A DNA stretch of 40,560 nt, taken from assembly GCF_001642325.1 (NCBI RefSeq), contig NZ_LSFI01000026.1, positions 1-40,560 on the forward strand. The letters are read 5' to 3'. Shown here piece after piece: positions 25,880 to 36,678 of the stretch (position 1 is the stretch's first letter; the number at the start of each line of letters is the position of its first letter). The notes below the pieces were generated by a model. The model saw nothing but the letters and a program-made list of their open reading frames with translations. It did not search any database and was not told the DNA's origin. The position numbers and the translations under genes are program-made. Source of the stretch: Thermodesulfatator autotrophicus. Lineage in GTDB: Bacteria; Desulfobacterota; Thermodesulfobacteria; Thermodesulfobacteriales; Thermodesulfatatoraceae.

Positions 25880-27583
25880 TTATACCAGAATCATTTCCGT
25901 AGTAGCCCGCCCTGCGGGAACCATGGGGAAAACGCCTTCTTCAGGCGCAATATGAATGTCAACCAGCACCAGGTTCTTGGTTTCAAGGGCCTTCTTTAAA
26001 ACAGGCTCAACTTCTTCGGGCTTGGTAGCTCTTAAGCCAACCGCTCCGTAAGCCTCTGCCAGTTTGACAAAGTCAGGAATAGTAGCAAACTCAACGGCAG
26101 AGTAGCGCCGGTCATAAAATAACTCCTGCCACTGACGAACCATACCTAGATAACCATTGTTAAGAATGATAACCTTGATAGGTAAACGCTGGTCAATAGC
26201 CGTGGCCATTTCCTGAATGTTCATTTGAATAGAACCGTCTCCGGCAAAGTCTATAACCAGCTTATCAGGGTTGGCCATTTGAGCGCCAATAGCCGCCGGG
26301 AAGCCATAACCCATAGTCCCAAGACCACCTGAAGAAAGAAGCGTGCGTGGTTTGTCAAACTTCCAGAACTGGGCTGTCCACATCTGGTTCTGCCCGACCT
26401 CTGTGGAAACAATGGCATCTCCCTTGGTGAGCTCGTACATCTTTTCAATAACAAATTGAGGCTTTATGTATTCTCCTTCTTGCTTGTAGGAAAGCGGATA
26501 GCGCCTGCGCCAGATGTCAATCTGTTCCCACCACTCCTTGAACTGTTCTTTCCAGAGCTTACTGGGACGCGCCACACTCTTAACAACCTCAAGGAGTTTA
26601 GCCAAAGAGCGCTTACAATCACCCACAATGGGAATGTCAACTCGAACATTCTTTTGAATAGAAGTTGGATCAATATCTATGTGTACAATCTTAGCCATGG
26701 GAGCAAAGGCATCAACTTTTCCGGTAACTCTATCGTCAAAACGGGCACCTACCGCAATGATGAGGTCACTGTTAGCCACCGCCATATTGGCGTAATAGGT
26801 ACCGTGCATACCGAGCATTCCCAAAGAATACTCATGAGTTCCCGGGAAGCCTCCCAAACCCATAAGTGTCATGGTAACCGGTATGTGAAGGAGCTCGGCA
26901 AGCTCTCTAACCTCTTCGTGTGCTCCTGAAGCAATAACCCCACCACCCACCAGAATTACCGGCCGGGTTGAGGCTTCAAGCAAACGATAAGCCTTCTCCA
27001 CCTGCCGTTTATTGGGTTCGTAGGTGGGGTTATAACTGCGAAGTCTTATCTCTTCGGGCCAGTGGAACTCGGTTTTTGCCTGTTGGACATCTTTAGGAAG
27101 ATCAACCAGAACCGGGCCTGGACGACCAGTGCGAGCAATGTGAAAAGCAGCCTTCAAAGTCCAGGCGAGATCTTCCACCCGCTTAACCAGAAAATTGTGT
27201 TTAGTACAGGGCCTCGTAATCCCGGTAATATCTACTTCCTGAAAAGCATCATTACCGATCAGTTTGGTAGGCACCTGCCCGGTAAGAACAACCATGGGAA
27301 TGGAGTCCATGTAGGCGGTGGCAATTCCAGTAACAGTGTTAGTAGCTCCTGGACCAGAAGTAACCAGACAAACCCCTACCTTACCGGTAGAACGGGCCAG
27401 GCCATCAGCTGCATGCGCTGCTCCCTGCTCATGCCTCACCAGGACATGTTTCAGGCCTTCGGTGCGATAAAGCTCGTCGTAAATATCAATGACTGCCCCA
27501 CCTGGATAGCCAAAAATAATGTCAACTCCTTCTCTTTTAAGTGCTTCAACAATAATTTGCGCCCCTGTCATTTTTTTAGCCAC
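25880..27583 (-). CDS. ilvB: acetolactate synthase large (catalytic) subunit
   Basis: This thiamine-diphosphate enzyme condenses two pyruvates (or pyruvate with 2-oxobutyrate) in the first common step of valine, leucine and isoleucine synthesis. The 567 residues show the catalytic glutamate region [15 protein letters not shown], the FAD-associated middle domain ([12 protein letters not shown]) and the ThDP/Mg motif AGDGSIQMN...LNNGYLG. The start is GTG 27583, which has AGGAGGAAGG eight bases upstream. It overlaps the stop of the YdcH-like gene (TAGTG), so those two are coupled; a downstream ATG at 27571 is an alternative. Confidence 0.96.
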   Translation of the reverse strand: MAKKMTGAQIIVEALKREGVDIIFGYPGGAVIDIYDELYRTEGLKHVLVRHEQGAAHAADGLARSTGKVGVCLVTSGPGATNTVTGIATAYMDSIPMVVLTGQVPTKLIGNDAFQEVDITGITRPCTKHNFLVKRVEDLAWTLKAAFHIARTGRPGPVLVDLPKDVQQAKTEFHWPEEIRLRSYNPTYEPNKRQVEKAYRLLEASTRPVILVGGGVIASGAHEEVRELAELLHIPVTMTLMGLGGFPGTHEYSLGMLGMHGTYYANMAVANSDLIIAVGARFDDRVTGKVDAFAPMAKIVHIDIDPTSIQKNVRVDIPIVGDCKRSLAKLLEVVKSVARPSKLWKEQFKEWWEQIDIWRRRYPLSYKQEGEYIKPQFVIEKMYELTKGDAIVSTEVGQNQMWTAQFWKFDKPRTLLSSGGLGTMGYGFPAAIGAQMANPDKLVIDFAGDGSIQMNIQEMATAIDQRLPIKVIILNNGYLGMVRQWQELFYDRRYSAVEFATIPDFVKLAEAYGAVGLRATKPEEVEPVLKKALETKNLVLVDIHIAPEEGVFPMVPAGRATTEMILV

Positions 27584-27819
27584 TATTTACCTTCCTCCTC
27601 CATTTTACGATATTTTTCCACAATAGCTAAAATTTGGTCTTTTAAAGCCAATTTTTGGACCTGTATTTTCTTTTTTTCTACTTCCTCTTCGGCGGTAAGA
27701 TACGGACGCCGATGAAACTCCTCAAGCCGCTCATCAAGAGCACGATGTTCTTCCACTAGTTTGCGAAGCTCTTCATCTTGCTCAGCATACTTGGCTATTA
27801 ATTCTTTTTCTTTGTCCAT
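27583..27819 (-). CDS. YdcH/DUF465-family small coiled-coil protein
   Basis: The 78 residues are charged and alpha-helical ([20 protein letters not shown], then [23 protein letters not shown]), matching the YdcH/DUF465 family of small helical hairpin proteins of unknown function. AAGGAGG precedes the ATG. It is the first gene of the ilvBN transcript and overlaps ilvB by one base. No link to branched-chain amino-acid synthesis is known to me, so its position may be accidental or regulatory. Confidence 0.8.
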   Translation of the reverse strand: MDKEKELIAKYAEQDEELRKLVEEHRALDERLEEFHRRPYLTAEEEVEKKKIQVQKLALKDQILAIVEKYRKMEEEGK

Positions 27820-27844
27820 AAGGACCTCCTTTATAGGTTTTGTT

Positions 27845-27873
27845 TTTTTAATTCCTAAATTTTAAAACGTCAA
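27845..27873 (-). promoter_or_regulatory. predicted promoter of the ydcH-like/ilvBN operon
   Basis: On the minus strand TTGACG (27868-27873) and TAAAAA (27845-27850) are separated by 17 bases just before the YdcH-like gene. I see no T-box or leader peptide, so attenuation control is not evident. Confidence 0.42.
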
Positions 27874-28119
27874 TATATTGTTATTTTTTTCACTAATAGA
27901 AAACTAAACCCTGCTAATCCAAAGGATTTTAGAAGCATAACTCTCGTTGATAGCGTAAAATTTCTTTTTGTGAAAAAAATAGCTTTTGCTTTTGACTACA
28001 TTACAGGCCCATTTTATAATGCCAGACCGTATTTTTATTAATGTATGCCCAAAACAGATGATAATTTTGGAGCGGCCATTATAAGGCCTTTCTTTACCAC
28101 AATAGGCTCCCTCCTTGCC

Positions 28120-28515
28120 ATTGCAATGTTCCTCCCGCTCATTGCGAATCCTTTCGCCGTCATTGCGAGGCTGCTCTTTTTTTTTCTGTGTCATTGCGAG
28201 GGGCGAAACCCCGAAGCAATCTCTCGTTTCCTCTATCTGGTGAGACTGAACCGCTCCACTCGCAGTGACAATGGGGAAATGTTCCTCTCAGTGACAAATA
28301 AAGGGAGTCATTGCGAGCGGAGCGAAGCAATCTCAGGGGATTACTTCGTCGCACTTCGTGCTCCTCGCAATGACCCTGTTGTGGGTCACTTCGTCGCACT
28401 TCGTGCTCCTCGTAATAACCTGTTGGGTCGCTACGTCGGCTTTGCGGACCTCCTTGTAATGAAAAAAACGAAGTTATTGCACCGCGAAAACGTCGCCTCG
28501 TGGCGGAGTTCAGTA
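28120..28515. repeat. dense array of CATTGCGAG-type dispersed repeats
   Basis: The stretch 27875-28599 has no credible gene. From 28120 it contains repeated units with CATTGCGAG, GAAGCAATCTC and CACTTCGTGCTCCTCG, in direct and inverted orientation (for example 28161-28222, 28308-28334 and 28341-28420). Open frames here translate to arginine/serine-rich repeats such as HCEGRNPEAIS, which is the usual artefact of this repeat class. Two near-identical copies of ACTTCGTCGCACTTCGTGCT occur 46 bases apart (28343 and 28389). The units can form long imperfect hairpins. Confidence 0.75.
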
Positions 28516-28599
28516 GAGTAATGAATACTCCTTTTAATATTATCGGTGCAGGTAAAGCCGTGTTAAACATTTATCTATAACAGAATCTCCTAAAATGTT

Positions 28600-28627
28600 T
28601 TGAACCTCTCTATTTTTTAAATAGAAT
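28600..28627 (+). promoter_or_regulatory. predicted rmuC promoter
   Basis: TTGAAC (28600-28605) and TAGAAT (28622-28627) are 16 bases apart, about 50 bases upstream of the rmuC start. Match quality is moderate. Confidence 0.42.
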
Positions 28628-28678
28628 TTTTCACTTAAAGCGTCTAGTATTTTTTGAAAGTTTTTAAAGGACAAAGAT

Positions 28679-29827
28679 ATGTGGGAGATACTTTTAGGAC
28701 TTGGAGGTTTAGCTATAGGCTTTGGCCTGGCCTGGGTGGTTAGGCAAAAAGAGATAAATCTTCTTGAAGAGCAGCTTCAAGACCTCAAAAGTGAAAAAGA
28801 AAAGCTTTCCCAGGAAATAGTAAAGCATATAAATGAAAGCCTTAATGGCCTTTCTGGCCAGATAGTAGAAAAAAATGCCCAGATTCTCGGGCATTTAACC
28901 CGCGAAATTTTTGAGGCCCGGGAAAAACATTTAGAAAAACTAACCCTCCCCTTACATGAAAACCTGCAAAGGTTAGAAGAAGAGATCAAACGCCTAGAAA
29001 ACCAGCGTGCCAGAACTTATGGCCAACTTGAAGAACGGCTCAAAACTTTAGTGGAAGAACATTTGCCAAGACTTGAGAAAGAGACCTCTATGCTCAAAGG
29101 TATCTTTCAAAACCCTCAACAAAGAGGGCATTGGGGTGAAATTCAGTTAAAACGTCTAGTAGAATTAGCCGGTCTAGTAGAACATTGTGATTTTAGCTCC
29201 CAGGTTACTACAGATAAAGGGTTAAGGCCTGACCTTGTAATTCACCTTCCAGGAGAAAAAGTTTTAGCGGTTGACGCCAAAGCACCTGTATTCAATCAGG
29301 ATAAAAATATAGCCAGAATTATAAAAGAGCATATAAAGGGCCTGTCTCAAAAGGCCTATTGGGAGGCCTTGCGCCGAGAATTTAAGCGCACCCCTGACTT
29401 TGTCATTCTATTTTTACCTGCTGAAAGCCTCCTTTCTGCAGCTTACAAGGAAGACCCAACCATATTTGAATTTGCGGCCCGAAGAAAAGTAATTCTGGCC
29501 ACGCCTTTTTCCTTACTGGCCATGCTAAAGGCTGTAGCTGTTAGCTGGCAGGAAACAGCCCTCATAGAAAACGCTCAGGAACTCATACAGGCCGCTAGAG
29601 AAATGTATAGCCGCCTGGAAAAAGTAAGTAAACATCTAGAAGATCTGGGTAAATCCCTTGAAAAAACTACTATTCAATATAACCAGCTGCTAGGCTCTTT
29701 TGAACGGAGACTTCTTCCTTTCGCCCGCAAGTTTGAAAAATTTAGCCTCACCCCAAAGAAAAAAACTTTCTTTAGACCTTATGAGGGAGGAAGAAAAGTA
29801 AAGGAAGAGCCAGCATACCCAGAATAG
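28679..29827 (+). CDS. rmuC: DNA recombination protein RmuC
   Basis: RmuC proteins are membrane-anchored, coiled-coil proteins with a PD-(D/E)XK-like domain. They limit inversions and rearrangements at short inverted repeats (E. coli knowledge). Here a hydrophobic segment (about residues 3-21) is followed by a long coiled coil (25-150). The RmuC domain begins near GIFQNPQQRGHWGEIQLKRL and includes LRPDLVIHL, VLAVDAKAP and LATPFSLLAML. The 382-residue length is normal. AAAGGACA precedes the ATG. The 3' end overlaps the convergent MFS gene by 56 bases. The GC-rich hairpin repeats just upstream are the sort of DNA such a protein is thought to guard. Confidence 0.93.
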   Translation: MWEILLGLGGLAIGFGLAWVVRQKEINLLEEQLQDLKSEKEKLSQEIVKHINESLNGLSGQIVEKNAQILGHLTREIFEAREKHLEKLTLPLHENLQRLEEEIKRLENQRARTYGQLEERLKTLVEEHLPRLEKETSMLKGIFQNPQQRGHWGEIQLKRLVELAGLVEHCDFSSQVTTDKGLRPDLVIHLPGEKVLAVDAKAPVFNQDKNIARIIKEHIKGLSQKAYWEALRREFKRTPDFVILFLPAESLLSAAYKEDPTIFEFAARRKVILATPFSLLAMLKAVAVSWQETALIENAQELIQAAREMYSRLEKVSKHLEDLGKSLEKTTIQYNQLLGSFERRLLPFARKFEKFSLTPKKKTFFRPYEGGRKVKEEPAYPE

Positions 29828-30920
29828 CACTTATGTAATAAGTGGTATGGAGTCCAAATCTGTCAGCGAGAAGACCTATAAAAATTACCATTGAAGACCT
29901 AAGCACAAAAGAAAGCATCATAAAGATACCATTAGCCATAGCCGGACTTTCCTTAGCATGCTCTTGAACCAAAGCTAACATAACCGGTGTAGTAGAAAGA
30001 AGAGTGGCTCCAGCACCAATTAAAGCTAAAAACTGCCATAAACCATTGGTTTCCAGAAACAGGAAAATAAACCCAGGAGCACCAATTAAAGAAATAGCCA
30101 GTGTTTTAGAACGGCCGAGAAAGTCACTTAAGGGCCCTGCGATTAATACACCTACCACCCCTGCGGCTTCAAAGACACTTAAGGCCAATCCGCCGAGGAA
30201 GAGATTTCCTCCCCTCATTTTAATATAGGTTGGCAAAAAAGCCGTTAAGGCTCCATGCATAAAACTCCGAGCGGCGATAACACCCGTGAGCGGCAAAAAA
30301 ATGCGCCTAAAACCGGAAAACATCAGAGGGCCCCTGGGCTTTGATTGATAACTAATAAAATCAACTTTTCTCAAGTGTAAGAAAAGTATTCCGGACATGG
30401 CTATTCCAGCAAACATAACCGGCCATAAGCCATCCAGCCCCCAAAGACTCACAAGAGTCACAGCAATAAGCGGGCCTACGGTACGAGCAAGCTCTCCGCC
30501 AACCATAAAAAAACTCATAGCCAGCCCTTTTCTAGGGCCAGCCATCCTGGCTATAAGCACAGGGGCCGGCACATGAAACACCGCCACACTTATTCCCACC
30601 AGGAAAAGCATTAGAAGAAGAATAAAGTAATTAGAGGCAAGGCCTATAAGGCTCATAAATATGGCCGTAAACATCGGAGCAAAAATTACGAAATATTTAA
30701 GGTTCACTCTATCGGCCAAGAACCCTAAAACGGGATTCATCAAAGAAGGAAGCTGAATTACAGCGGCCAAAGAACCACCTCGTGTAAGGGAAAGGGATAG
30801 TTTTTCTAATAAAAGCGGCAAAAGAGGTGAAAGAAAAGCAGTATATACATCATGTACGAAATGGGCCAGGGAAAGCAAAAATATTTCTTGAGCCCTGAAC
30901 TTTTTATCTGAAGGGGCCAT
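29772..30920 (-). CDS. major facilitator superfamily transporter
   Basis: The 382-residue integral membrane protein has about twelve hydrophobic segments and the MFS loop motif between helices 2 and 3 (GFLADRVNLKYFVI), with a parallel loop in the second half (GPLSDFLGRSKTLAI). Substrate cannot be deduced; helices such as FAPMFTAIFMSLIGLASNYF give no clue, and relatives are annotated as fosmidomycin-resistance-like exporters. It follows hemB by 30 bases in the same direction and its 3' end overlaps rmuC on the other strand (29772-29827). The ribosome binding site is weak. Confidence 0.82.
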   Translation of the reverse strand: MAPSDKKFRAQEIFLLSLAHFVHDVYTAFLSPLLPLLLEKLSLSLTRGGSLAAVIQLPSLMNPVLGFLADRVNLKYFVIFAPMFTAIFMSLIGLASNYFILLLMLFLVGISVAVFHVPAPVLIARMAGPRKGLAMSFFMVGGELARTVGPLIAVTLVSLWGLDGLWPVMFAGIAMSGILFLHLRKVDFISYQSKPRGPLMFSGFRRIFLPLTGVIAARSFMHGALTAFLPTYIKMRGGNLFLGGLALSVFEAAGVVGVLIAGPLSDFLGRSKTLAISLIGAPGFIFLFLETNGLWQFLALIGAGATLLSTTPVMLALVQEHAKESPAMANGIFMMLSFVLRSSMVIFIGLLADRFGLHTTYYISAILGMLALPLLFFLPHKV

Positions 30921-30950
30921 AACTCAAAAAGAGGGTTCCGCCCAAAAATG

Positions 30951-31946
<996 letters not shown>

Positions 31947-34352
31947 TTACTCGGTTTTCCGATGTGTTTTCTTTTTACGCTTTTCAGGCAAAAGAGCCAC
32001 TTCAAGCACCTGGTCTACCTGGCGCACTGGTATAAACTCAATTTTACGGCGCATGTGTTTGGGAATTTCCTCAAGGTCTTTCAGGTTTTTCTCAGGGATA
32101 ATTACTTTTCTAATTCCTTTGCGTAGAGCTGCAAGAGATTTTTCTTTTATACCACCTACCGGAAGGACCTTCCCTCTAAGAGTTATCTCTCCAGTCATAG
32201 CCACGTCTTTTGACACAGGAATTTCAGCCAGAGCTGAAATCATAGCCGTAACCAGAGTTACCCCTGCACTTGGCCCATCTTTAGGAATGGCGCCAGCGGG
32301 AAGATGGATATGTATATCATATTTTTCATAGAAATTTTTGGGGATTCCCCATTCCCTGGCTTTGGCTCTGGTATAAGAAAGAGCCGCCTGGGCAGACTCA
32401 CGCATAACTTCTCCCAGTTGCCCGGTTAAAATAAGGTTTCCCTTTCCCTCCATAACCAGTGCTTCTACGTAGAGGACTTCACCGCCAGTCTGAGTCCAGG
32501 CAAGGCCGGTAGCTACCCCTATTTCGTCTTTTTCCTGTTCAAGCTCAAAAACATAGATCGGTGGACCTAAATACTTGTGAAGATTCTGGCGTGTTACCCT
32601 GAAGGGGCCTTTTTCCCCTTCAGCCATGCGCCTGGCAATCTTTCGGCAGATGGCAGCAATTTTTCGCTCAAGCTCTCTGAGGCCAGCCTCTTCGGTATAT
32701 TCATTGATGATTTTTAAAATGGTTTCATCTGAAATTTGAATATCTTCAGGTTTTAAGCCATGCTCTTTAAGCTGACGGGGTAAAAGATATTTTTTGGTAA
32801 TAGCGAGTTTTTCTTCAGAGGTATAGCCAGAGATATAAATTATCTCCATGCGGTCTCTCAAGGCTGGGGGGATAGGATCAGTCATGTTGGCTGTGCATAT
32901 AAACATCACTTTGGAAAGATCAAAAGGAACACCGAGATAATGATCCACAAAAGAGGTATTTTGCTCAGGATCAAGAACTTCTAGGAGAGCCGCAGCGGGG
33001 TCTCCCTGAAAATCGGCGCACAGCTTATCTACCTCGTCAATCATAAAGACCGGGTTATTAGTACCTGCCTGTTTAAGCCCCTGGATGATACGCCCAGGCA
33101 TAGCACCAATGTAAGTGCGCCGATGGCCGCGGATTTCAGCTTCGTCTCTAACGCCTCCCAGGGAGATGCGCACAAATTTACGCCCCAAAGCCCTGGCAAT
33201 AGAGCGACCAAGGGAAGTTTTGCCCACTCCTGGAGGCCCCACAAAACAAAGGATCGGCCCCTTGGCCTTGGGGTTAAGCTTTCTTACTGCCAGGTATTCA
33301 AGAATGCGATCTTTTACTTTTTCGAGGTTGTAGTGGTCTTCATCAAGTATTTCTTTGGCTCGCTTGAGGTCAAGTTTATCTTTGGTTTGCTTGCGCCAGG
33401 GAAGCTCTGTCAGCCATTCTAGATAAGTACGCACAATAGTAGCCTCAGCAGAGTCCGGATGCATCATCTCAAGGCGCCTGAGCTGTTTCAAGGCCTCTTT
33501 TTCCACTTCTTTAGGCATACGAGCCTTTTTTATGCGCTCTTTAAACTCCTCTATCTCACGGGAATGCTCATCAACTTCTCCCAGTTCTCGCTTGATAGCC
33601 CGCAATTGTTCACGCAAGAAATATTCCCTCTGCGTGCGGCTCATCTCCTCCTGGGCTTCTGTCTGAATCTTGGCCTGCACTGTAGCCACTTCAAGTTCCC
33701 GCAAAAGATAGCGATATAGTTTCCGTAAGCGTTCCAGAGGATTAACTATTTCAAGTAATTCCTGGGCTTCACTGGTTTTAAGCCTTAAGTGTGAAGCAAT
33801 AAAATCAGCTAAACGGCCAGGAGAATCCAGTCCATCAAGGGCGGTGTTAAGCTCCGGTGTAAGCTGACCTTTTAAGGCCAGAATTTTTTCAGTAGTCTCC
33901 TTAACTTCTCTTATAAGGGCCTCAGACTCAACGTCTAATTCCTCGGGCTCTTCCTCACGCAGTGGTTCAATTTTTACCTGGAAATAAGGCCTGGTTTGTA
34001 AAAAAGCAGTAACCTTGGCTCTGGCAACCGCCTGCACAAGTACTTTAAGGCGGTCATCAGATAGCTTTAAAGTGCGCATAATTACTGCCACTACCCCTGT
34101 GTGGTAAACGTCTTCAGGATTAGGCTCATCTACGTCAGGGTCTTTTTGGGTAAGAATGACGATTAAACGGTCAGACTTGAGGGCCCTTTCCACCGCTGCC
34201 AGAGATGGCTCTCTACCTATATAAAGAGGCACCACCATGGAAGGAAAAAGGACAATATCGCGAACAGCAAGACAGGGAAGTTCCTCTGGAATTTCGATGT
34301 TTTCACCTTCAGGAACTTCGCTTATAACCAGCGTTTCCTCAAATTCACTCAT
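31947..34352 (-). CDS. lon: ATP-dependent protease Lon (LonA type)
   Basis: Lon is a cytosolic hexameric AAA+ protease that degrades misfolded and regulatory proteins. The 801 residues have the N-terminal substrate domain (LPCLAVRDIVLFPSMVVP), Walker A GPPGVGKT (372-379), Walker B PVFMIDEVDK and the proteolytic dyad S695 (KDGPSAGVT) and K738 (GGIKEKSL). It lacks membrane helices, so it is LonA rather than LonB. AGGGGTAAG precedes ATG. A TATAAT box on the minus strand (34396-34401) is a likely -10 element. I see no clear heat-shock operator (CIRCE or HAIR). Confidence 0.97.
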   Translation of the reverse strand: MSEFEETLVISEVPEGENIEIPEELPCLAVRDIVLFPSMVVPLYIGREPSLAAVERALKSDRLIVILTQKDPDVDEPNPEDVYHTGVVAVIMRTLKLSDDRLKVLVQAVARAKVTAFLQTRPYFQVKIEPLREEEPEELDVESEALIREVKETTEKILALKGQLTPELNTALDGLDSPGRLADFIASHLRLKTSEAQELLEIVNPLERLRKLYRYLLRELEVATVQAKIQTEAQEEMSRTQREYFLREQLRAIKRELGEVDEHSREIEEFKERIKKARMPKEVEKEALKQLRRLEMMHPDSAEATIVRTYLEWLTELPWRKQTKDKLDLKRAKEILDEDHYNLEKVKDRILEYLAVRKLNPKAKGPILCFVGPPGVGKTSLGRSIARALGRKFVRISLGGVRDEAEIRGHRRTYIGAMPGRIIQGLKQAGTNNPVFMIDEVDKLCADFQGDPAAALLEVLDPEQNTSFVDHYLGVPFDLSKVMFICTANMTDPIPPALRDRMEIIYISGYTSEEKLAITKKYLLPRQLKEHGLKPEDIQISDETILKIINEYTEEAGLRELERKIAAICRKIARRMAEGEKGPFRVTRQNLHKYLGPPIYVFELEQEKDEIGVATGLAWTQTGGEVLYVEALVMEGKGNLILTGQLGEVMRESAQAALSYTRAKAREWGIPKNFYEKYDIHIHLPAGAIPKDGPSAGVTLVTAMISALAEIPVSKDVAMTGEITLRGKVLPVGGIKEKSLAALRKGIRKVIIPEKNLKDLEEIPKHMRRKIEFIPVRQVDQVLEVALLPEKRKKKTHRKTE

Positions 34353-34454
34353 AGGCTTACCCCTATTCAGCGTTTGTTGTTGAGCATAATATAAAATTAT
34401 AGTTTTTTCATAGTCTAAAAAAGCTAAAAACGAATCTATTTATGTTATGGCGTT

Positions 34455-34620
34455 TTAAAACTGCGTCGCAGGACTCATCAAATGCCCCGGCAGGTCAGTC
34501 ATTGCATGGCCTCTCGCTCACTCTGTTATGCGAGGCATCATCAGAGGCTAAATCAATTTCCGAAACGCTTTGCTTATCCCGAGCGCCAGCGAAGGGATCT
34601 GGGCTCACTTCGGCAACTAT
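34455..34620. repeat. dispersed repeat region upstream of lon
   Basis: The gap 34353-34650 has no gene beyond the lon promoter. On the minus strand 34566-34600 (AGATCCCTTCGCTGGCGCTC and onward) matches the 33-bp unit at 13311-13343 and 22522-22554. A degraded CATTGC...GAGGC unit lies at 34498-34550. Confidence 0.6.
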
Positions 34621-34650
34621 GTCCTCTTTTATGACGACTACATATAAACA

Positions 34651-34676
34651 GCAAAAGGGCCAGTTGGCCCTTTTGC
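34651..34676 (-). terminator. hairpin terminator of the citrate-synthase-like gene
   Basis: GCAAAAGGGCCA (34651-34662) pairs perfectly with TGGCCCTTTTGC (34665-34676). It lies 28 bases after the stop codon on the minus strand. It has its own A/T flank within the stem (AAAA/TTTT), so it may serve both directions. Confidence 0.75.
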
Positions 34677-34703
34677 AGAAAATTTATTTGAACACGGTTT
34701 GGC

Positions 34704-36536
34704 TTATTCTTGGTTTTCTTCTTCTTCCATCTTGACCAGGTCTTCAAAGCGAATATCCATACCAAGCACGCCAACCACTTCTTCGTATTCGTTACGAATA
34801 GGTCCTGAAACGGTAAGGCAAAGGGCACTGGTAACTTTTGAAGTGTAAAAATCCGTTACATATACCTTGCCAGTTTTAAAGGGCTTTATAAACCAATCAC
34901 GATCTGAATAGTCTTCGTCTTTTAAGAGATGTTCATAGCGAGATTTATCTTCTAAATGGGTCACCAGAGGGGTTATTCGTTTACCCTCCTGGTTTATAAC
35001 ATAAATAAATTGAATGTAGGGATGTTCTTCTAACACTTCCCTCAAAAGAGGGACAATCTTTTCCGGATCAAGTGAACGTATTTCCGGTCTCTCAACCAGT
35101 TTTTCCACCAGATCTACCAGAAGTTTTGAGGCCTTTTCTTTCATGCGGTCAAGCTCAGAGACGAAAAGTTCTGGAATGTAACGTCTCACCAGATGCATCA
35201 TTTCTTCGTTAGACATGGGCGTAATGCGCCCGGCTTCGTATTGTTTTATGATTTGTTTGTAAATTTTAGCCACTCCCGGGTGTTTTTTATCAATACGCTT
35301 ATCTCCTTCAAGGCCAAAGTGGGTGTTTATCCAATAAGCAATACCTGCGGTTCCACTCTTATCCGTAATAATTATGCCTATGGGCCTTTTAAGAAGCTTA
35401 AGGGTATTGAAAGGATTATAGATCTCTTCATTTTTAAGCAAGCCGTCGATATGAATGCCAGCTTTGGTGGCGTTAAACTCAGAACCAACAAAAGGCTGAT
35501 TAGGTGGAATTTTATCTCCCAGCTCTCGACGATAAAATTCAGCTACATCAGTAATAACCGTGGTATCAACACCGTTATGCGTGCCTCTTAAGGAGATATA
35601 TTCAAATATCATGGCCTCAAGAGGGGTATTGCCGGTCCTTTCACCATAGCCCAGAAGGGTGGTGTTAACCGCGGCACAGCCGTAAAGCCAGGCTGTAGTA
35701 GCATTTATTACCGCCTTATAAAAATCGTTGTGGCCGTGCCACTCAAGAAGTTCTCCTGGCACTCCCGCTTCATCAATAAGCGCCCGTACAAGTTTTGGCA
35801 CACTGCGAGGAAGAGCTGCACCAGGATAAGGAACTGCCACCCCAAGGGTATCACAAAGCCTAATTTTGATATCAATGCCTGACTCTTCCCTTAATTTCAT
35901 GAGCTCAATAGCAAAAGGAATAACAAAACCGTAGATGTCAGCCCGAGTTACGTCTTCAAAATGGCAGCGAGGAGTAATCCCCTCTTCAAGAGCAGCCTTT
36001 ACAATGGCCAGATAGTCATTTAAGGCCTGGCGGCGGTCTTTTTTGAGCTTGAGAAAAATATGATAATCAGAACAGGAAGTAAGGATACCTGTTTCCCTTA
36101 TGCCCATTTCTTTTACCAGTTTTAAGTCTTCGGCCTTGGCCCTGATCCAGGCGGTGATTTCTGGAAAACGATACCCTCGCTCAAGACACTTAATGACGGC
36201 GTCCTTGTCTTTTTTGGTATAAAGGAAAAATTCTGTCTGCCTAACGACTCCATTTGGCCCGCCAAGCTTGTGCAAAAAATCAAAAAGCTTAACGATTTGG
36301 TCAACCGTGTAGGGAGGGCGTGCCTGCTGGCCATCACGAAAAGTAGTATCCGTAATCCAGATATCTTTGGCCGGCATGGGCATGACATATTTATGGTCAA
36401 AATCTACATAGGGGACATCATCATAGGGAAAAACCTCTTTCATAAGATTAGGTTCATCTACATCCTGTAAACGGTGTTGCCAAAATTTAGTATGTTCATG
36501 GTCCAATAATCTTCTTTCAGGGTTCCACTTAGGCAT
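34704..36536 (-). CDS. Re-citrate synthase/homocitrate synthase-like enzyme fused to a PDC/Cache-like sensor domain
   Basis: Residues about 55-430 form an HMGL-like TIM barrel. The metal/substrate motif is TDTTFRDGQQ (62-71), the metal-ligand region EWHGHND (265-271), and GYGERTGNTPLE (297-307) completes the site. This is the isopropylmalate/homocitrate/Re-citrate synthase superfamily, which condenses acetyl-CoA with a 2-oxo acid. The LeuA allosteric domain is absent. After a helical linker (440-480) the C-terminus (about 485-605, IQFIYVINQEGKRIT, SDRDWFIKPFKTGKVYVTDF, VSGPIRNEYEEVVGVLGMDI) looks like a single PDC/Cache ligand-sensing domain, here with no signal peptide or membrane helix. ATG 36536 has AAGGAGG upstream; an earlier TTG would place that site inside the gene. 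A Re-citrate synthase role is my best inference. Confidence 0.75.
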   Translation of the reverse strand: MPKWNPERRLLDHEHTKFWQHRLQDVDEPNLMKEVFPYDDVPYVDFDHKYVMPMPAKDIWITDTTFRDGQQARPPYTVDQIVKLFDFLHKLGGPNGVVRQTEFFLYTKKDKDAVIKCLERGYRFPEITAWIRAKAEDLKLVKEMGIRETGILTSCSDYHIFLKLKKDRRQALNDYLAIVKAALEEGITPRCHFEDVTRADIYGFVIPFAIELMKLREESGIDIKIRLCDTLGVAVPYPGAALPRSVPKLVRALIDEAGVPGELLEWHGHNDFYKAVINATTAWLYGCAAVNTTLLGYGERTGNTPLEAMIFEYISLRGTHNGVDTTVITDVAEFYRRELGDKIPPNQPFVGSEFNATKAGIHIDGLLKNEEIYNPFNTLKLLKRPIGIIITDKSGTAGIAYWINTHFGLEGDKRIDKKHPGVAKIYKQIIKQYEAGRITPMSNEEMMHLVRRYIPELFVSELDRMKEKASKLLVDLVEKLVERPEIRSLDPEKIVPLLREVLEEHPYIQFIYVINQEGKRITPLVTHLEDKSRYEHLLKDEDYSDRDWFIKPFKTGKVYVTDFYTSKVTSALCLTVSGPIRNEYEEVVGVLGMDIRFEDLVKMEEEENQE

Positions 36537-36678
36537 AAAAACCTCCTTATTCAATTTCTAGCTCGGGTATGGAAGAGCCTGCTTGACAATTTATCCCTTC
36601 TTAACATGAAATTTGTTTTCCTTAAAGAGGCAAGAAGCAAGAAAATAGGATTTAATACTAGTTAGAAATTATTTAAAG

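Noticed and set aside
27838-28044. T-box or leader peptide control of ilvBN
   Set aside because: No T-box motif, no run of branched-chain codons and no terminator/antiterminator pair can be seen upstream of the first gene.
28120-28515. CRISPR array
   Set aside because: Units are unequal in length, occur in both orientations and have no constant spacing, unlike CRISPR repeats.
28045-28570. Open frames on both strands in the repeat region
   Set aside because: Their translations consist of the R/S/E-rich strings (HCEGRNPEAIS type) that arise from CATTGCGAG repeats, and no ribosome binding site supports them.
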